Shown one piece after another: positions 28,333 to 36,274 of a stretch of 64,000 bases of DNA (the first letter of the stretch is position 1; every line of letters starts with the position of its first letter). The position numbers were made by a program, and so were the translations under genes. The notes below the pieces were generated by a model. The model searched no databases. It was not told the DNA's origin and saw only the letters and a list, made by a program, of their open reading frames with translations. This DNA is from Brasilonema sp. UFV-L1 (GTDB lineage Bacteria > Cyanobacteriota > Cyanobacteriia > Cyanobacteriales > Nostocaceae): positions 57,286 to 121,285 of the forward strand of contig NZ_QMEA01000021.1 in the NCBI RefSeq assembly GCF_012912105.1. Reading direction: 5' to 3'.

Positions 28333-28692
28333 ATGTTGAACAAATCTATTGCTTTTGGTTTACTGGCTGCAGGTTTGATGATTGCTCCTACCGCAGCATT
28401 AGCAGATCAATCACAAAGCGTTGACCAGTATACTGAGCAAAACGGTGCTGCTGTTAACGGTAGTAGCGTGACTCAAACTTCCACAACCAACAGCAACCAA
28501 GTGCAAAATCGCGGTAGAGACTCTCGTTCTGGTTACTATGGTGGTTCCCGCAGAACTCGCCAAGACCAAGATGCTCGTCAAACCACTGTTCAAAATGGTT
28601 CGGCTATCGATGGTTCTACCACTGACCAATACAGCGAGACCAACAACGACCAGCGTCAAAATGCTCGTGGTCGTGGCGTCTACCGTCGCTAA
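28333..28692 (+). CDS. Small secreted Q/N/G-rich protein, paralogue 3
   Basis: This 119-residue paralogue shares the signal peptide and first repeat with paralogues 1 and 2. It differs in the middle (NRGRDSRSGYYGGSRRTRQD) and at the C-terminus (GRGVYRR). The second repeat reads TVQNGSAIDGSTTDQYSETN, so the Q-N-G-x-A-x-x-G-S core is kept while the linker varies. This pattern of conserved repeats with a variable linker argues that the repeats carry the function. A GGCGTTGC/GCAACGCC hairpin follows. Confidence 0.8.
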   Translation: MLNKSIAFGLLAAGLMIAPTAALADQSQSVDQYTEQNGAAVNGSSVTQTSTTNSNQVQNRGRDSRSGYYGGSRRTRQDQDARQTTVQNGSAIDGSTTDQYSETNNDQRQNARGRGVYRR

Positions 28693-28711
28693 TATACTGT
28701 TGTCATCAAAA

Positions 28712-28769
28712 GGCGTTGCACAGTCTTTAGTATGAGTTAATTCTTTCCCAACTTCGGCAACGCAACGCC
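28712..28769 (+). terminator. Conserved 3' hairpin after paralogue 3
   Basis: GGCGTTGC (28712-28719) pairs with GCAACGCC (28762-28769) across a longer loop than after paralogues 1 and 2. Confidence 0.5.
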
Positions 28770-28812
28770 ACTGCTTCAAGAATCCATTCATATATTTGGG
28801 ACATAGTTAAAA

Positions 28813-29145
28813 ATGGTGAAGAAAACCTTTACCCTGGGTCTAATAGCCGCTGCTGTCATGGTAATGCCAACTGTAGCTTTCGCTGGCGAAGGAGTGACTA
28901 AGCAGGAAATTAATCAAAATGCTAGTGTTGGTGGTGAAAATAGCCGAGTGAATCAAAAGGCTGACCAATACAGCACTCAGAAAAAAGCTGGTTACCCCAA
29001 TTCTGGAAGACAAAACACTAATCAGCGCATCGACCAAAATGGTGCTGCGATCGATAACAGTGTTGTTGACCAGTATGCTTCTCAAAGAAGCGAGCAGCTG
29101 CAACGAAATAGACAACAATACAAAGGACCTCGTTATTCGCGCTAA
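28813..29145 (+). CDS. Small secreted Q/N-rich protein, paralogue 4 (divergent)
   Basis: This 110-residue protein has a signal peptide (FTLGLIAAAVMVMPTVAFAG). The mature part has two diverged copies of the repeat, INQNASVGGENSRVNQ and IDQNGAAIDNSVVDQYASQR. The basic C-terminal tail (NRQQYKGPRYSR) is like that of the other paralogues. It lacks the common 3' hairpin. It is the most diverged member, so the family is older than the recent 1/2 duplication. Confidence 0.75.
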   Translation: MVKKTFTLGLIAAAVMVMPTVAFAGEGVTKQEINQNASVGGENSRVNQKADQYSTQKKAGYPNSGRQNTNQRIDQNGAAIDNSVVDQYASQRSEQLQRNRQQYKGPRYSR

Positions 29146-29452
29146 GCTTCAAGTATCAGTCTGTATTTAGTTTGCCGTCTTAAACTGTTGTGAGTGTTAG
29201 GTTACGCATCTGCCAAACTCGTGATAAGTTCCACTTCTGAGATGTATGAGGGTTACGGCTAATCAGCTATTGGATGTTGCTGGCTCTACGTGAGAAAGCA
29301 ATACCAAATGACTCACCAGCTTACAGAAAATTGCGAGTGTCTGTTGACAGTGCAGTGGTGTGTTATAGGTGAGGAGTTGATACAAGTTCTACCGATTTCT
29401 TAGCTTGCTATATATAAAGTCGGTTGTTTTTTACGAAGAGAGGAATTAAGCC
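29146..29452. other. Intergenic, probable promoter region
   Basis: No gene is seen in these 307 bp. Just before the next gene, CTATATATAAAG around 29408-29420 could act as a -10-like or TATA-rich element, and AGAGAGGAATT at about 29438-29448 is a good ribosome binding site. Confidence 0.4.
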
Positions 29453-29839
29453 ATGCCTGCCAGACAAATAACTTCATTACTAGTAGTAATCTCTACACTG
29501 ATTGTATTACCTGCTGGAATTGCTACTGCAGATAACATTGATGTCGAAGGTAGTACCAGTAGGATAACAATTGATGAAGACGGTGGTATCACAATTAGAG
29601 ACAGAAGTAGAGACAGAAGACCTACTTACAGAACCGTTTATCCTTCTCGTCAGATACCAAGTTCTAGAAGAAATATTCGAGAATATAGCGTTGATCAGCG
29701 TCTGAGGAGTTTGAGATATCCTCGCACAACACAAAGCTACTGTAACGGCAGACGTTCAGTCCAAAGAAGCACCGTACGCACTGGCTCTAATCGCGGCAAT
29801 AGCACTTACAGTTCCACAACTACAACAACTTGTCAATAA
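29453..29839 (+). CDS. Small secreted basic protein
   Basis: This 128-residue protein has a signal peptide (SLLVVISTLIVLPAGIATAD). The mature region begins with an acidic beta-like stretch (NIDVEGSTSRITIDEDGGIT), followed by an Arg-rich middle and a Ser/Thr-rich tail with two cysteines (in YCNGRR and TTCQ). A good ribosome binding site precedes the ATG. No family is recognised. It sits in the cluster of secreted small proteins and may share their extracellular setting. Confidence 0.7.
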   Translation: MPARQITSLLVVISTLIVLPAGIATADNIDVEGSTSRITIDEDGGITIRDRSRDRRPTYRTVYPSRQIPSSRRNIREYSVDQRLRSLRYPRTTQSYCNGRRSVQRSTVRTGSNRGNSTYSSTTTTTCQ

Positions 29840-29865
29840 TTCTCAATAATTCTAAGGTTACACAC

Positions 29866-30249
29866 ATGAAATCCAAACTACTTTCTTTCAGCCTGTTTTC
29901 TCTGACAGCGCTATCTCCCTTCTTTATTCCTTCTTTAACTCCTTCTGCATCAGCTGGATGTGTTGGTGTTAGTGCTGGCGCACAAGTCGCAATTTCCAAA
30001 AATCCTTCACAGCAAGGTACGACAGTCAACCGTGAATTTGGTAAAGATTGTAACGGTAACAGTGCTGTTAGCACAGGAAGCCAAGTTTGTTTCAATGATT
30101 CGGGTAGCTGCAACCAACGTCGCAATGTGAATCAAAGAATAGACGGTAGTGGCTATAATCGCACAGGTGTAAAAACTCCAAACATTAACGTTGATGTGAA
30201 CCCCAGCGTGAAGGTTCGACTACCACACAACTATCCTTCTGGTAGGTAA
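29866..30249 (+). CDS. Small secreted cysteine-containing protein
   Basis: From the ATG at 29866 this is a 127-residue protein with signal peptide FSLFSLTALSPFFIPSLTPS, cut near ASA. The mature part has four cysteines (GCVGVS, KDCNGN, QVCFND, GSCNQR) that could form disulfides. The NGNSAVSTGSQ segment loosely recalls the repeats of the nearby paralogues. The frame can be extended upstream to 29830, but only this start gives a signal peptide. It lies 26 bp after the previous gene, so cotranscription is likely. Confidence 0.7.
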   Translation: MKSKLLSFSLFSLTALSPFFIPSLTPSASAGCVGVSAGAQVAISKNPSQQGTTVNREFGKDCNGNSAVSTGSQVCFNDSGSCNQRRNVNQRIDGSGYNRTGVKTPNINVDVNPSVKVRLPHNYPSGR

Positions 30250-30286
30250 CATACTCCTACAGGCTGCTCTCAAAACTCTCAATTTT

Positions 30287-30337
30287 CCGAAGTCCCTAGC
30301 AGGCGGGAACTTCGGTTTCATGCTAGGGACCACTTTT
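30287..30337 (+). terminator. Terminator with a competing stem
   Basis: GTCCCTAGCA (30292-30301) pairs with TGCTAGGGAC (30321-30330), followed by CACTTTTATT, as in a weak intrinsic terminator. An alternative stem pairs CCGAAGT (30287-30293) with ACTTCGG (30309-30315). The two stems share bases and exclude each other, as in an attenuator. Confidence 0.5.
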
Positions 30338-30492
30338 ATTCAACAAAATTTTTGTTGAGTTTACAACATCGACTGAAATTTTTCTTTTCGCCTAACTTCT
30401 GTCGTAAGCGTTCAGCAGGGCGCATGTCATTCTACAAACAATTGAATAACTCCGAAGCGCATCTGCTGTTATTTAAATCTGGTTATGTCATC

Positions 30493-31167
30493 ATGAGTAG
30501 ATTAGTGATTTTTGCAGGCTGCTTAGTTTTACTGACTGTAAGCACAGCTTTTGCACAAAGTTTCGTCCATAGCAGTCAGAAAACTTCCTCTGTTGTTGTC
30601 CAGACAGACAGCAATAGCAACCACAACCAACAGAAAACTTCCTCTGTTGTTGTTCAGACAGACAGCAGTGACGATGAAGATAGCCAAAATTCTTCTGTCA
30701 TTGTTCCAACAGACGATAATGACGATGAAAATGACGACGAAAGCAGCCAAGATTATTCCGTTGTTGTTCCAACAGACAAAAGTAGTGATATGAACAGATC
30801 CACAACATTTACTCGCCAGCACTCTAGTTCTGGTGATTCCTTTGGATATCAAAAAAGCTCACTTCAGCTAAGTGCAGCTAATCTCAGTCAACCGCATATC
30901 TTAAGCATCAATACATCAGGTGCTCAAATGACAGGTGACATTACAATCAATGGTAAAGTTGTCAAGCAAATCAGCAACGACAAAAACACCAAAATAGATT
31001 TGTCACGTTATTTGTCTGTTGGTGAACACAAGGTGGAAGTGTCAGCTCGCTACAATCCTCCATCATCCTCTGTGAGCGTAGAAATGAGCGGTCCTGGCAC
31101 CAATATCACGCAACAAAATAGTGGTAACGGTACTTTAAACTACACTATGGATGTCAGCGTACGCTAA
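30493..31167 (+). CDS. Secreted repeat protein with SVVVQTD repeats
   Basis: From ATG 30493 this is a 224-residue protein with signal peptide LVIFAGCLVLLTVSTAFAQ. Residues of about 28-110 hold four repeats of the type S-S-V-V-V-Q/P-T-D-x-x-S/D, with spacers that grow acidic. The C-terminal 90 residues (ILSINTSGAQMTGDITINGK) look like a beta-sandwich domain ending in NYTMDVSVR. The frame extends upstream to 30352, but that start gives no signal peptide. The family is unknown. It ends the secreted-protein cluster. Confidence 0.75.
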   Translation: MSRLVIFAGCLVLLTVSTAFAQSFVHSSQKTSSVVVQTDSNSNHNQQKTSSVVVQTDSSDDEDSQNSSVIVPTDDNDDENDDESSQDYSVVVPTDKSSDMNRSTTFTRQHSSSGDSFGYQKSSLQLSAANLSQPHILSINTSGAQMTGDITINGKVVKQISNDKNTKIDLSRYLSVGEHKVEVSARYNPPSSSVSVEMSGPGTNITQQNSGNGTLNYTMDVSVR

Positions 31168-31355
31168 CACAATGCGGTTCTTAAAGGAGAGTTTCAAGCC
31201 ACCCAGGCAACTGGATAACGCGAGTACATATCCGTGTCTCCATAACAAGAGCTAAGCTAACGGCACACGGCGTTAGCTTAGCACGCCGCACGCATAGGCT
31301 TAGGGCTTAGGACATATCCGTAAGCATAAGGTTTCCCGCAGGGTATTTTGAATTG

Positions 31356-31808
31356 CTATGAGATAGACCTAGTTGTACGCAGTTGGCTTTCTAAATTTGC
31401 ACGCATCCACAATTCTGCAACTGACCAAATCCAAAATTTATTTGGTACTTGAGCAAAATCGTCATAGTTATGGGTAACAATCGCATCTAGTTCTTCATAA
31501 CCAGCACAGACTAGCTCTACAGCAGATTCAAAATCCTGAAGAGGTGAAGAACGTGCTTGTTGAAGAATAGTCTGATCTACAGTACAGATTTGGATTTTGT
31601 CTTGCAACCAATTAATCACTAGCTCAGCAATCTTTGTATTTCGCAAACGGCTTGTATATGTGTGGATTTTTTGCCAACCAATATCTGTTATGTACATTTG
31701 AATCCACGGATGTACTCTATCAAGTAATTCACTGACTTCTCCTACAGAACCGTTACGATTCATCAAAGCCTCTAATATTAAATCGGCATCAACTAATATC
31801 TTGAACAC
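31356..31808 (-). CDS. PIN-domain protein
   Basis: This 150-residue protein has the PIN nuclease layout: an N-terminal ILVDADLILEALM with D7, a central acidic QDFESAVELVCA with D92, and the C-terminal LDAIVTHNYDDF with D108 and D116. Many PIN proteins are toxin RNases of VapC type. No antitoxin-sized partner gene is visible on either side, so a classical toxin-antitoxin pair is not supported. Confidence 0.8.
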   Translation of the reverse strand: MFKILVDADLILEALMNRNGSVGEVSELLDRVHPWIQMYITDIGWQKIHTYTSRLRNTKIAELVINWLQDKIQICTVDQTILQQARSSPLQDFESAVELVCAGYEELDAIVTHNYDDFAQVPNKFWIWSVAELWMRANLESQLRTTRSIS

Positions 31809-32415
31809 TTTAAAACCCCATTATTAATCTATTAATATATTGTGGAGAAATGAGAGATTCAACTCATTTAGTCAGGAACACACTTGATATACAAATATAC
31901 AAACTGAAAAGATAGTATTTCTGATTTACGCACAATAATTAAGAAAGATAGACCATCTTTGGCGTGACTCTATTGTCTGCATGAGACAAGCAGCATTTGA
32001 TGGAGTAGCTGACACTCTTAGGTACGTAAGACGCTAGATGAATTTTGTAGTTCCAAACTGGAGTCAAAGTTATTTAGTTAGATCCAAAATTTCAGCAGAT
32101 ATGATATCATATCATTTTGGATTTCTTTCATGTTTAAAAACTTAACAACTAGTCATAACGTAGAGCTATGACGCTCACAAGCAGACTGTTATGATATCAT
32201 CAATATGTCATAAATGATTAAATAAACTAATCTTTTTTTAGAAAAAGCTTTAAATTTTATAAGAAAAATTTATATACTTATCTTTTACGTGGTTTTGAGT
32301 TGTATCGTTCTGAAGCAGTGGATCATTTACAAGGTCTTTACAGAAACTTGATGCCACTGTATCCTCTGGTTGTAAAGTTTAGTTCCTATACTTGTTCAGG
32401 TTAAACACGACTCAA
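31809..32415. other. Divergent intergenic region with ATGATATCAT palindromes
   Basis: No gene is seen in about 600 bp. GATATGATATCATATC (32098-32113) is a perfect 16-bp palindrome, and its core ATGATATCAT recurs at 32190-32199. The two sites lie between the divergent PIN and lamin-tail genes and could be binding sites for a dimeric regulator. Confidence 0.45.
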
Positions 32416-32979
32416 ATGAAAAAACTTTTCTCACAGATGGCTGTTGCTATTGTTGGTTTGGTTTTATGCCTCACAACACTACTGGGCTTGGCGACTAGCG
32501 CTGATGCTGGCGTCAGTGCTGGTCAGCAGGCAGTAGTGATTAGGGACATTTTCTATAAAGGGTTGGTAAAACAGACGGAATCAGATGAATATGTTGAAAT
32601 TACCAATCAGGGGTCAGCAATTGTAGATGTGTCAGGCTGGCGACTACATGGTGAGAATACTCCTCAAAACTTCTATTTTCCCAAAGGGACGCTATTGAGG
32701 CCAGGAAAAAGTTTGCGAGTGTATACCAATGAAATACATCCAGAAACCGGAGGTTTGAGTTTTGGCGTCAAGCGAGCAATTTGGAACAATAAAGGGAATG
32801 TGGGGCTACTGTACGATGCAAAAGGAAATCTAGTGGATAGCTTCAGCTATGGTAACAAGAAAACTAAGGAAGTAACTGCCGTTTCAAAGGATCCACAAAC
32901 ACCACAGAGTAATAATAACCTTCCTTCCTTTGCTAGTAATCGTCGAGTGGAACAAACAACAGGGCAGTTCAAAAAATGA
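32416..32979 (+). CDS. Secreted lamin-tail-domain protein
   Basis: From ATG 32416 this is a 187-residue protein with signal peptide VAIVGLVLCLTTLLGLATSA. Residues of about 45-150 match the lamin tail domain (DEYVEITNQGSAIVDVSGWR, FPKGTLLRPGKSLRVYT, NNKGNVGLLYDAKGNLVDSF), an Ig-like fold found in extracellular bacterial proteins and nucleases. No catalytic domain is attached. A TTG-initiated frame from 32392 adds eight residues and is less likely. The role is unknown. Confidence 0.82.
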   Translation: MKKLFSQMAVAIVGLVLCLTTLLGLATSADAGVSAGQQAVVIRDIFYKGLVKQTESDEYVEITNQGSAIVDVSGWRLHGENTPQNFYFPKGTLLRPGKSLRVYTNEIHPETGGLSFGVKRAIWNNKGNVGLLYDAKGNLVDSFSYGNKKTKEVTAVSKDPQTPQSNNNLPSFASNRRVEQTTGQFKK

Positions 32980-32999
32980 CCTTTATAAGGAAGGCTGGC

Positions 33000-33270
33000 T
33001 GAAAACCCTTGAGGAACAGGCACGTAGTGCCGTATTCCGTACTTTAGGCAAAGGATGAAAGCTGCTTGAAGGCGTTTACGCCTCGGTCAAAGATATAATG
33101 AATATGTCAGTACAAGACATTAAAACCTACTCCCGGACTGGGAGAAAGTCTACGCCCTTGGAGATATCAGCACGCCCTTTGGGCAAACGTGTTGAGCCGC
33201 TTAACCTGTGCAAACAGGATATTAAGGCAGTAATGTCTTAAGAATCCCCGTCCCTTTTAGGGCGGGGAGC
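33000..33270 (+). ncRNA. Structured right end of an IS200/IS605-like element (omegaRNA-like), no tnpB
   Basis: The region has no open frame but many short stems: AGGCGTTTACGCCT (33070-33083), CTCCC/GGGAG around 33131-33145, and the terminal CCCCGTCCC/GGGCGGGG (33246-33267). A GAATCCCCGTC...GCGGGGAGCGTCAA ending is, as far as I recall, typical of cyanobacterial IS200/IS605 right ends that follow tnpB and carry its guide RNA scaffold. Here the gene upstream is the lamin-tail gene, not tnpB. It may be a deletion derivative or a non-autonomous element. Confidence 0.45.
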
Positions 33271-33359
33271 GTCAAAATAGCATCGCAGTAAATAGCCTGG
33301 AGTGAACGACCCCACCAGGGCATTGCCTGAGGGTGGGGACTTCCGCGCCACGTTAACTA

Positions 33360-33388
33360 CCCACACCGAACAAAAATTACGGTGTGGG
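33360..33388. terminator. 9-bp hairpin overlapping the end of the MltA gene
   Basis: CCCACACCG (33360-33368) pairs with CGGTGTGGG (33380-33388). The second arm lies in the last codons of the MltA gene on the minus strand. A similar CCCAACAC/GGTGTGGG stem occurs around 40253-40281, so it may be a mobile-element end rather than a terminator. Confidence 0.4.
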
Positions 33389-34741
33389 ATTCCTGGCGGG
33401 GTTCGCAGCACCAAGTTGACGAGATTTCAGCAACATATAATATAACTGCCCTAAACTTACGGTTACGCCAGCGCGATCGCCCGCCACTTTACCAGAACCA
33501 AGAAAATAATCTACTCGCCCTGCAGTTTTGATTGCCCCTCCTGTATCTTGGTCAAGAACATACCGACTGACAATCCGATGCTCGATTTGTCCGCTAAGAT
33601 GATTAACAAAGGGGAAGGGAGCGCGAATTAACGCTAAAGCACCAGGAGGCATAAGAGATTTATCTGTTGCTATTGAGCGTTCTGCTGTCAGTGGTACTTT
33701 GATAGAACCTTCTGCTGGAGCACCGTGGTTTTCTTGAAAAAACACAAAGCTAGGATCGCGAGGAATATAAACGTTTAACTCTTGTGGATACTTCTGGAAA
33801 TAGTTGAGGATCTTCGGCATGGTTACACCCTCAAGCGGTAACTTGCCATCGTTTGCCAGTTCTCGTCCGATACTCTTGTAATTGTAAGCGATGTTACCAG
33901 CATAACCAATGGTTGTCTCGGTTCCATCAGAAAGCTGAAGTTTCGCTGAACCTTGAATTTGTGCTAAGTATGGTTCTAGGCGATCGCGAAACCAAAACAA
34001 CTCTAACCCCCGTAACCGACTTTTTGAGGCTTGCAAACCATCAGCACCTTCTAGTTCCAAGCGTGTAGGATGAGGTTTTTGCCATGAGACAAGATCAGGT
34101 GGTAAGCGATAAACTGGATAGCGATACTCTTGCGTGGGAACGCGACTCGCAGCATAAACTGGTTCATAATATGCTGTAAACAACACCGAGCCTTTGTTGT
34201 CTTTCCCGACTGACTGGTAAAAAACAAATTCTTTTGCTATTGCTGCATTCAGTTCTGCAGCAGATTTAGATTTTAAAACTAACTCTCGGAATCTTTGCAA
34301 ACTTTTGATAACGTGAGCGCGTGTCACACCCTCCACCGGATACTGTTGATACGCTACACTCGCATTCCTAGAAAACAGATATTGCAAACTCCGATCTACA
34401 GATGTCAACAAAGCTTTTTTGTCTGCTGGCTGATTGTTTTCGCCCCATAATTGGTTATCGAAACAAGAAATATCGCCCTCACAACAAGGAAACGGTGACT
34501 TTTCAATGGGTACCAGTGGCGGTGGCGCTGTTTGCTGTTGAACAGTATCCTGTTGTTGAGTTTGAGAGGATACTGGTAGCTCCCATCTGCTCACTCTACA
34601 CTGCAACGGACTCAGTGCTAAATGCCCTAGAGGTTGCATAGATAATAACACAATTATAGGTACTATGGGTAAACTGATGGCGATCGCCATCGCCTGTAAG
34701 GGCGTGATGCTTTTCGCCATCGCGACAAATGTCTTTTTCAT
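33377..34741 (-). CDS. mltA: Membrane-bound lytic murein transglycosylase A
   Basis: This 454-residue protein is of the MltA type, which cleaves peptidoglycan glycan strands to anhydro-muropeptides. An N-terminal hydrophobic segment (AIAISLPIVPIIVLLSM) anchors or exports it. The MltA barrel domain includes VLFTAYYEPVYAASRVP and YRYPVYRLPP. The C-terminal 3D domain contains QDTGGAIKTAGRVDYFLGSG, with the conserved aspartates. The end of the gene overlaps a hairpin at 33360-33388. Start ATG 34741. Confidence 0.9.
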   Translation of the reverse strand: MKKTFVAMAKSITPLQAMAIAISLPIVPIIVLLSMQPLGHLALSPLQCRVSRWELPVSSQTQQQDTVQQQTAPPPLVPIEKSPFPCCEGDISCFDNQLWGENNQPADKKALLTSVDRSLQYLFSRNASVAYQQYPVEGVTRAHVIKSLQRFRELVLKSKSAAELNAAIAKEFVFYQSVGKDNKGSVLFTAYYEPVYAASRVPTQEYRYPVYRLPPDLVSWQKPHPTRLELEGADGLQASKSRLRGLELFWFRDRLEPYLAQIQGSAKLQLSDGTETTIGYAGNIAYNYKSIGRELANDGKLPLEGVTMPKILNYFQKYPQELNVYIPRDPSFVFFQENHGAPAEGSIKVPLTAERSIATDKSLMPPGALALIRAPFPFVNHLSGQIEHRIVSRYVLDQDTGGAIKTAGRVDYFLGSGKVAGDRAGVTVSLGQLYYMLLKSRQLGAANPARNPTP

Positions 34742-34861
34742 CGTTTTTTATAAAGTGTGTGCCTTACAGGCATATTTTGAATTTTGTGCCTCCCAAGCTA
34801 GGAGTCACACGCTCCTTTGTAGCGTGTGCCCGTAGAGTATATATTTGAGTTGCCAGGCTCA

Positions 34862-36196
34862 TCACTCGTTCATGTTGTGATATGTAGCAACAGCAGAAGG
34901 CGATATACGATTCAAATAACGGAAGATCCAGTATTTAAATATAGTATCTAAAATAACTGGGAATGTCGCAATAAATAGGAAGATGAAATCGTGATTTGCT
35001 GGTAATCCCCAATGGCGTGAAATACCGTCTAGGATCACTTCCCAACCATGAGGAGAGTGGAAACCTACAAATATATCTGTAAACAAAATGATGATAAATG
35101 CTTTTGCACTATCACTGAGACCGTAGACAACATGGTCGAAAAACTCTTTGAGTACCGCTATCTCTTGCTTACTAATCAGCAAGAGCCAGGTAAACGCAAT
35201 GACAGATAATATATCAGCAAAAACGTTTTTAATAGCATTAGAACTGTGACCACGAAACTCCTTAGCAATTTCACGAGCTCTTTTTTGGACTGCAGTTTCT
35301 ATCTGTTCTATAGATAACGGCTCATTATTGATCAGCAAATTATTAAACTTTATTTTTTCTTCAAAAAAGTTCAATTCTTTTAAAGCTTCTTCTTCCATTT
35401 CATAATTGAGGAAAATAGAACTTTCTTGTGAAAATTTTGCAAAATAACGGTCAACCATTGGTCCAACAACCAGTGCTTTTGACAATTGATGAGTCAAAAT
35501 AGGAACTATAATGAGTAGAAGGAGGAATCGGACAGATATTATTGTTCTTCTTTGTGTCGTACGGAAGTTTCTAACAACATTTTGTTCGGCGTTGGGGTCT
35601 AATTCAACTTGTAGACGAGTAAAAGTATTGAATATTGAACGAGGTAAAAGTCCTGTTGTATTTGTCTTACTTTGGTCTGCTTTATTGTCGAATTTTTGAG
35701 TCGAGAAGTTTTGTTGTTTTAATTCATTAGTTGGAGGTTGTACCTTGGTTAAGCTATTTTGGTCTCTGTCTATGGACTTTTGGGAATATAATTCGTCAGT
35801 TCTAGTGTATTTTGTTGTGATGTCATCAATGCTTTTGAGTTTTTCTAAAATTAAAGAAGGGTGTGGAAGCTCTATGCCTAATTCCTTTGCTGTTTTTTGA
35901 TTAGATTCACTCAGAAAAAAACGGCTTGCCTTAAATTCTGTTAGCCGCATTCGGATAATTTTTAACTGTTTTTTAAGGTCTGACTCAAAATAATCTATGA
36001 CACTATAGCTGTACTGATTGGATTGCAAGTCTATTTTATTACCATTGAAGTGTTCATCTTCTATTGCCTTAATATGTAATGCCGCGTTGTAAGCCTTATC
36101 TAGAGAACGTTCTGGTGTCCTTAAGTACCATTGATAAGATGCTAGTAAAAAAGGATATATTTTTTGGCGAAAAACAGAACTAATCATTGTTGGCAA
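34862..36196 (-). CDS. pxcA: Proton extrusion protein PxcA (CemA family)
   Basis: This 444-residue membrane protein belongs to the PxcA/CotA family, related to chloroplast CemA, and is needed for light-induced, sodium-dependent proton extrusion. The N-terminal half is hydrophilic (LRTPERSLDKAYNAALHIKA). The C-terminal half has four predicted transmembrane segments, and the region SDSAKAFIIILFTDIFVGFH plus SPHGWEVIL is characteristic of CemA proteins. Length agrees with cyanobacterial PxcA. It is transcribed away from the ATPase gene at 36275. Confidence 0.9.
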   Translation of the reverse strand: MPTMISSVFRQKIYPFLLASYQWYLRTPERSLDKAYNAALHIKAIEDEHFNGNKIDLQSNQYSYSVIDYFESDLKKQLKIIRMRLTEFKASRFFLSESNQKTAKELGIELPHPSLILEKLKSIDDITTKYTRTDELYSQKSIDRDQNSLTKVQPPTNELKQQNFSTQKFDNKADQSKTNTTGLLPRSIFNTFTRLQVELDPNAEQNVVRNFRTTQRRTIISVRFLLLLIIVPILTHQLSKALVVGPMVDRYFAKFSQESSIFLNYEMEEEALKELNFFEEKIKFNNLLINNEPLSIEQIETAVQKRAREIAKEFRGHSSNAIKNVFADILSVIAFTWLLLISKQEIAVLKEFFDHVVYGLSDSAKAFIIILFTDIFVGFHSPHGWEVILDGISRHWGLPANHDFIFLFIATFPVILDTIFKYWIFRYLNRISPSAVATYHNMNE

Positions 36197-36274
36197 TAAT
36201 CCAGCATTGTTTTGTGACTATTAAACATAAGTTAACGCACGAAGTATCTTAACAAATCTCCAAGGAGATAGTTT

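Noticed and set aside
31356..31808. VapBC toxin-antitoxin pair
   Set aside because: The PIN gene has no small antitoxin gene next to it on either side.
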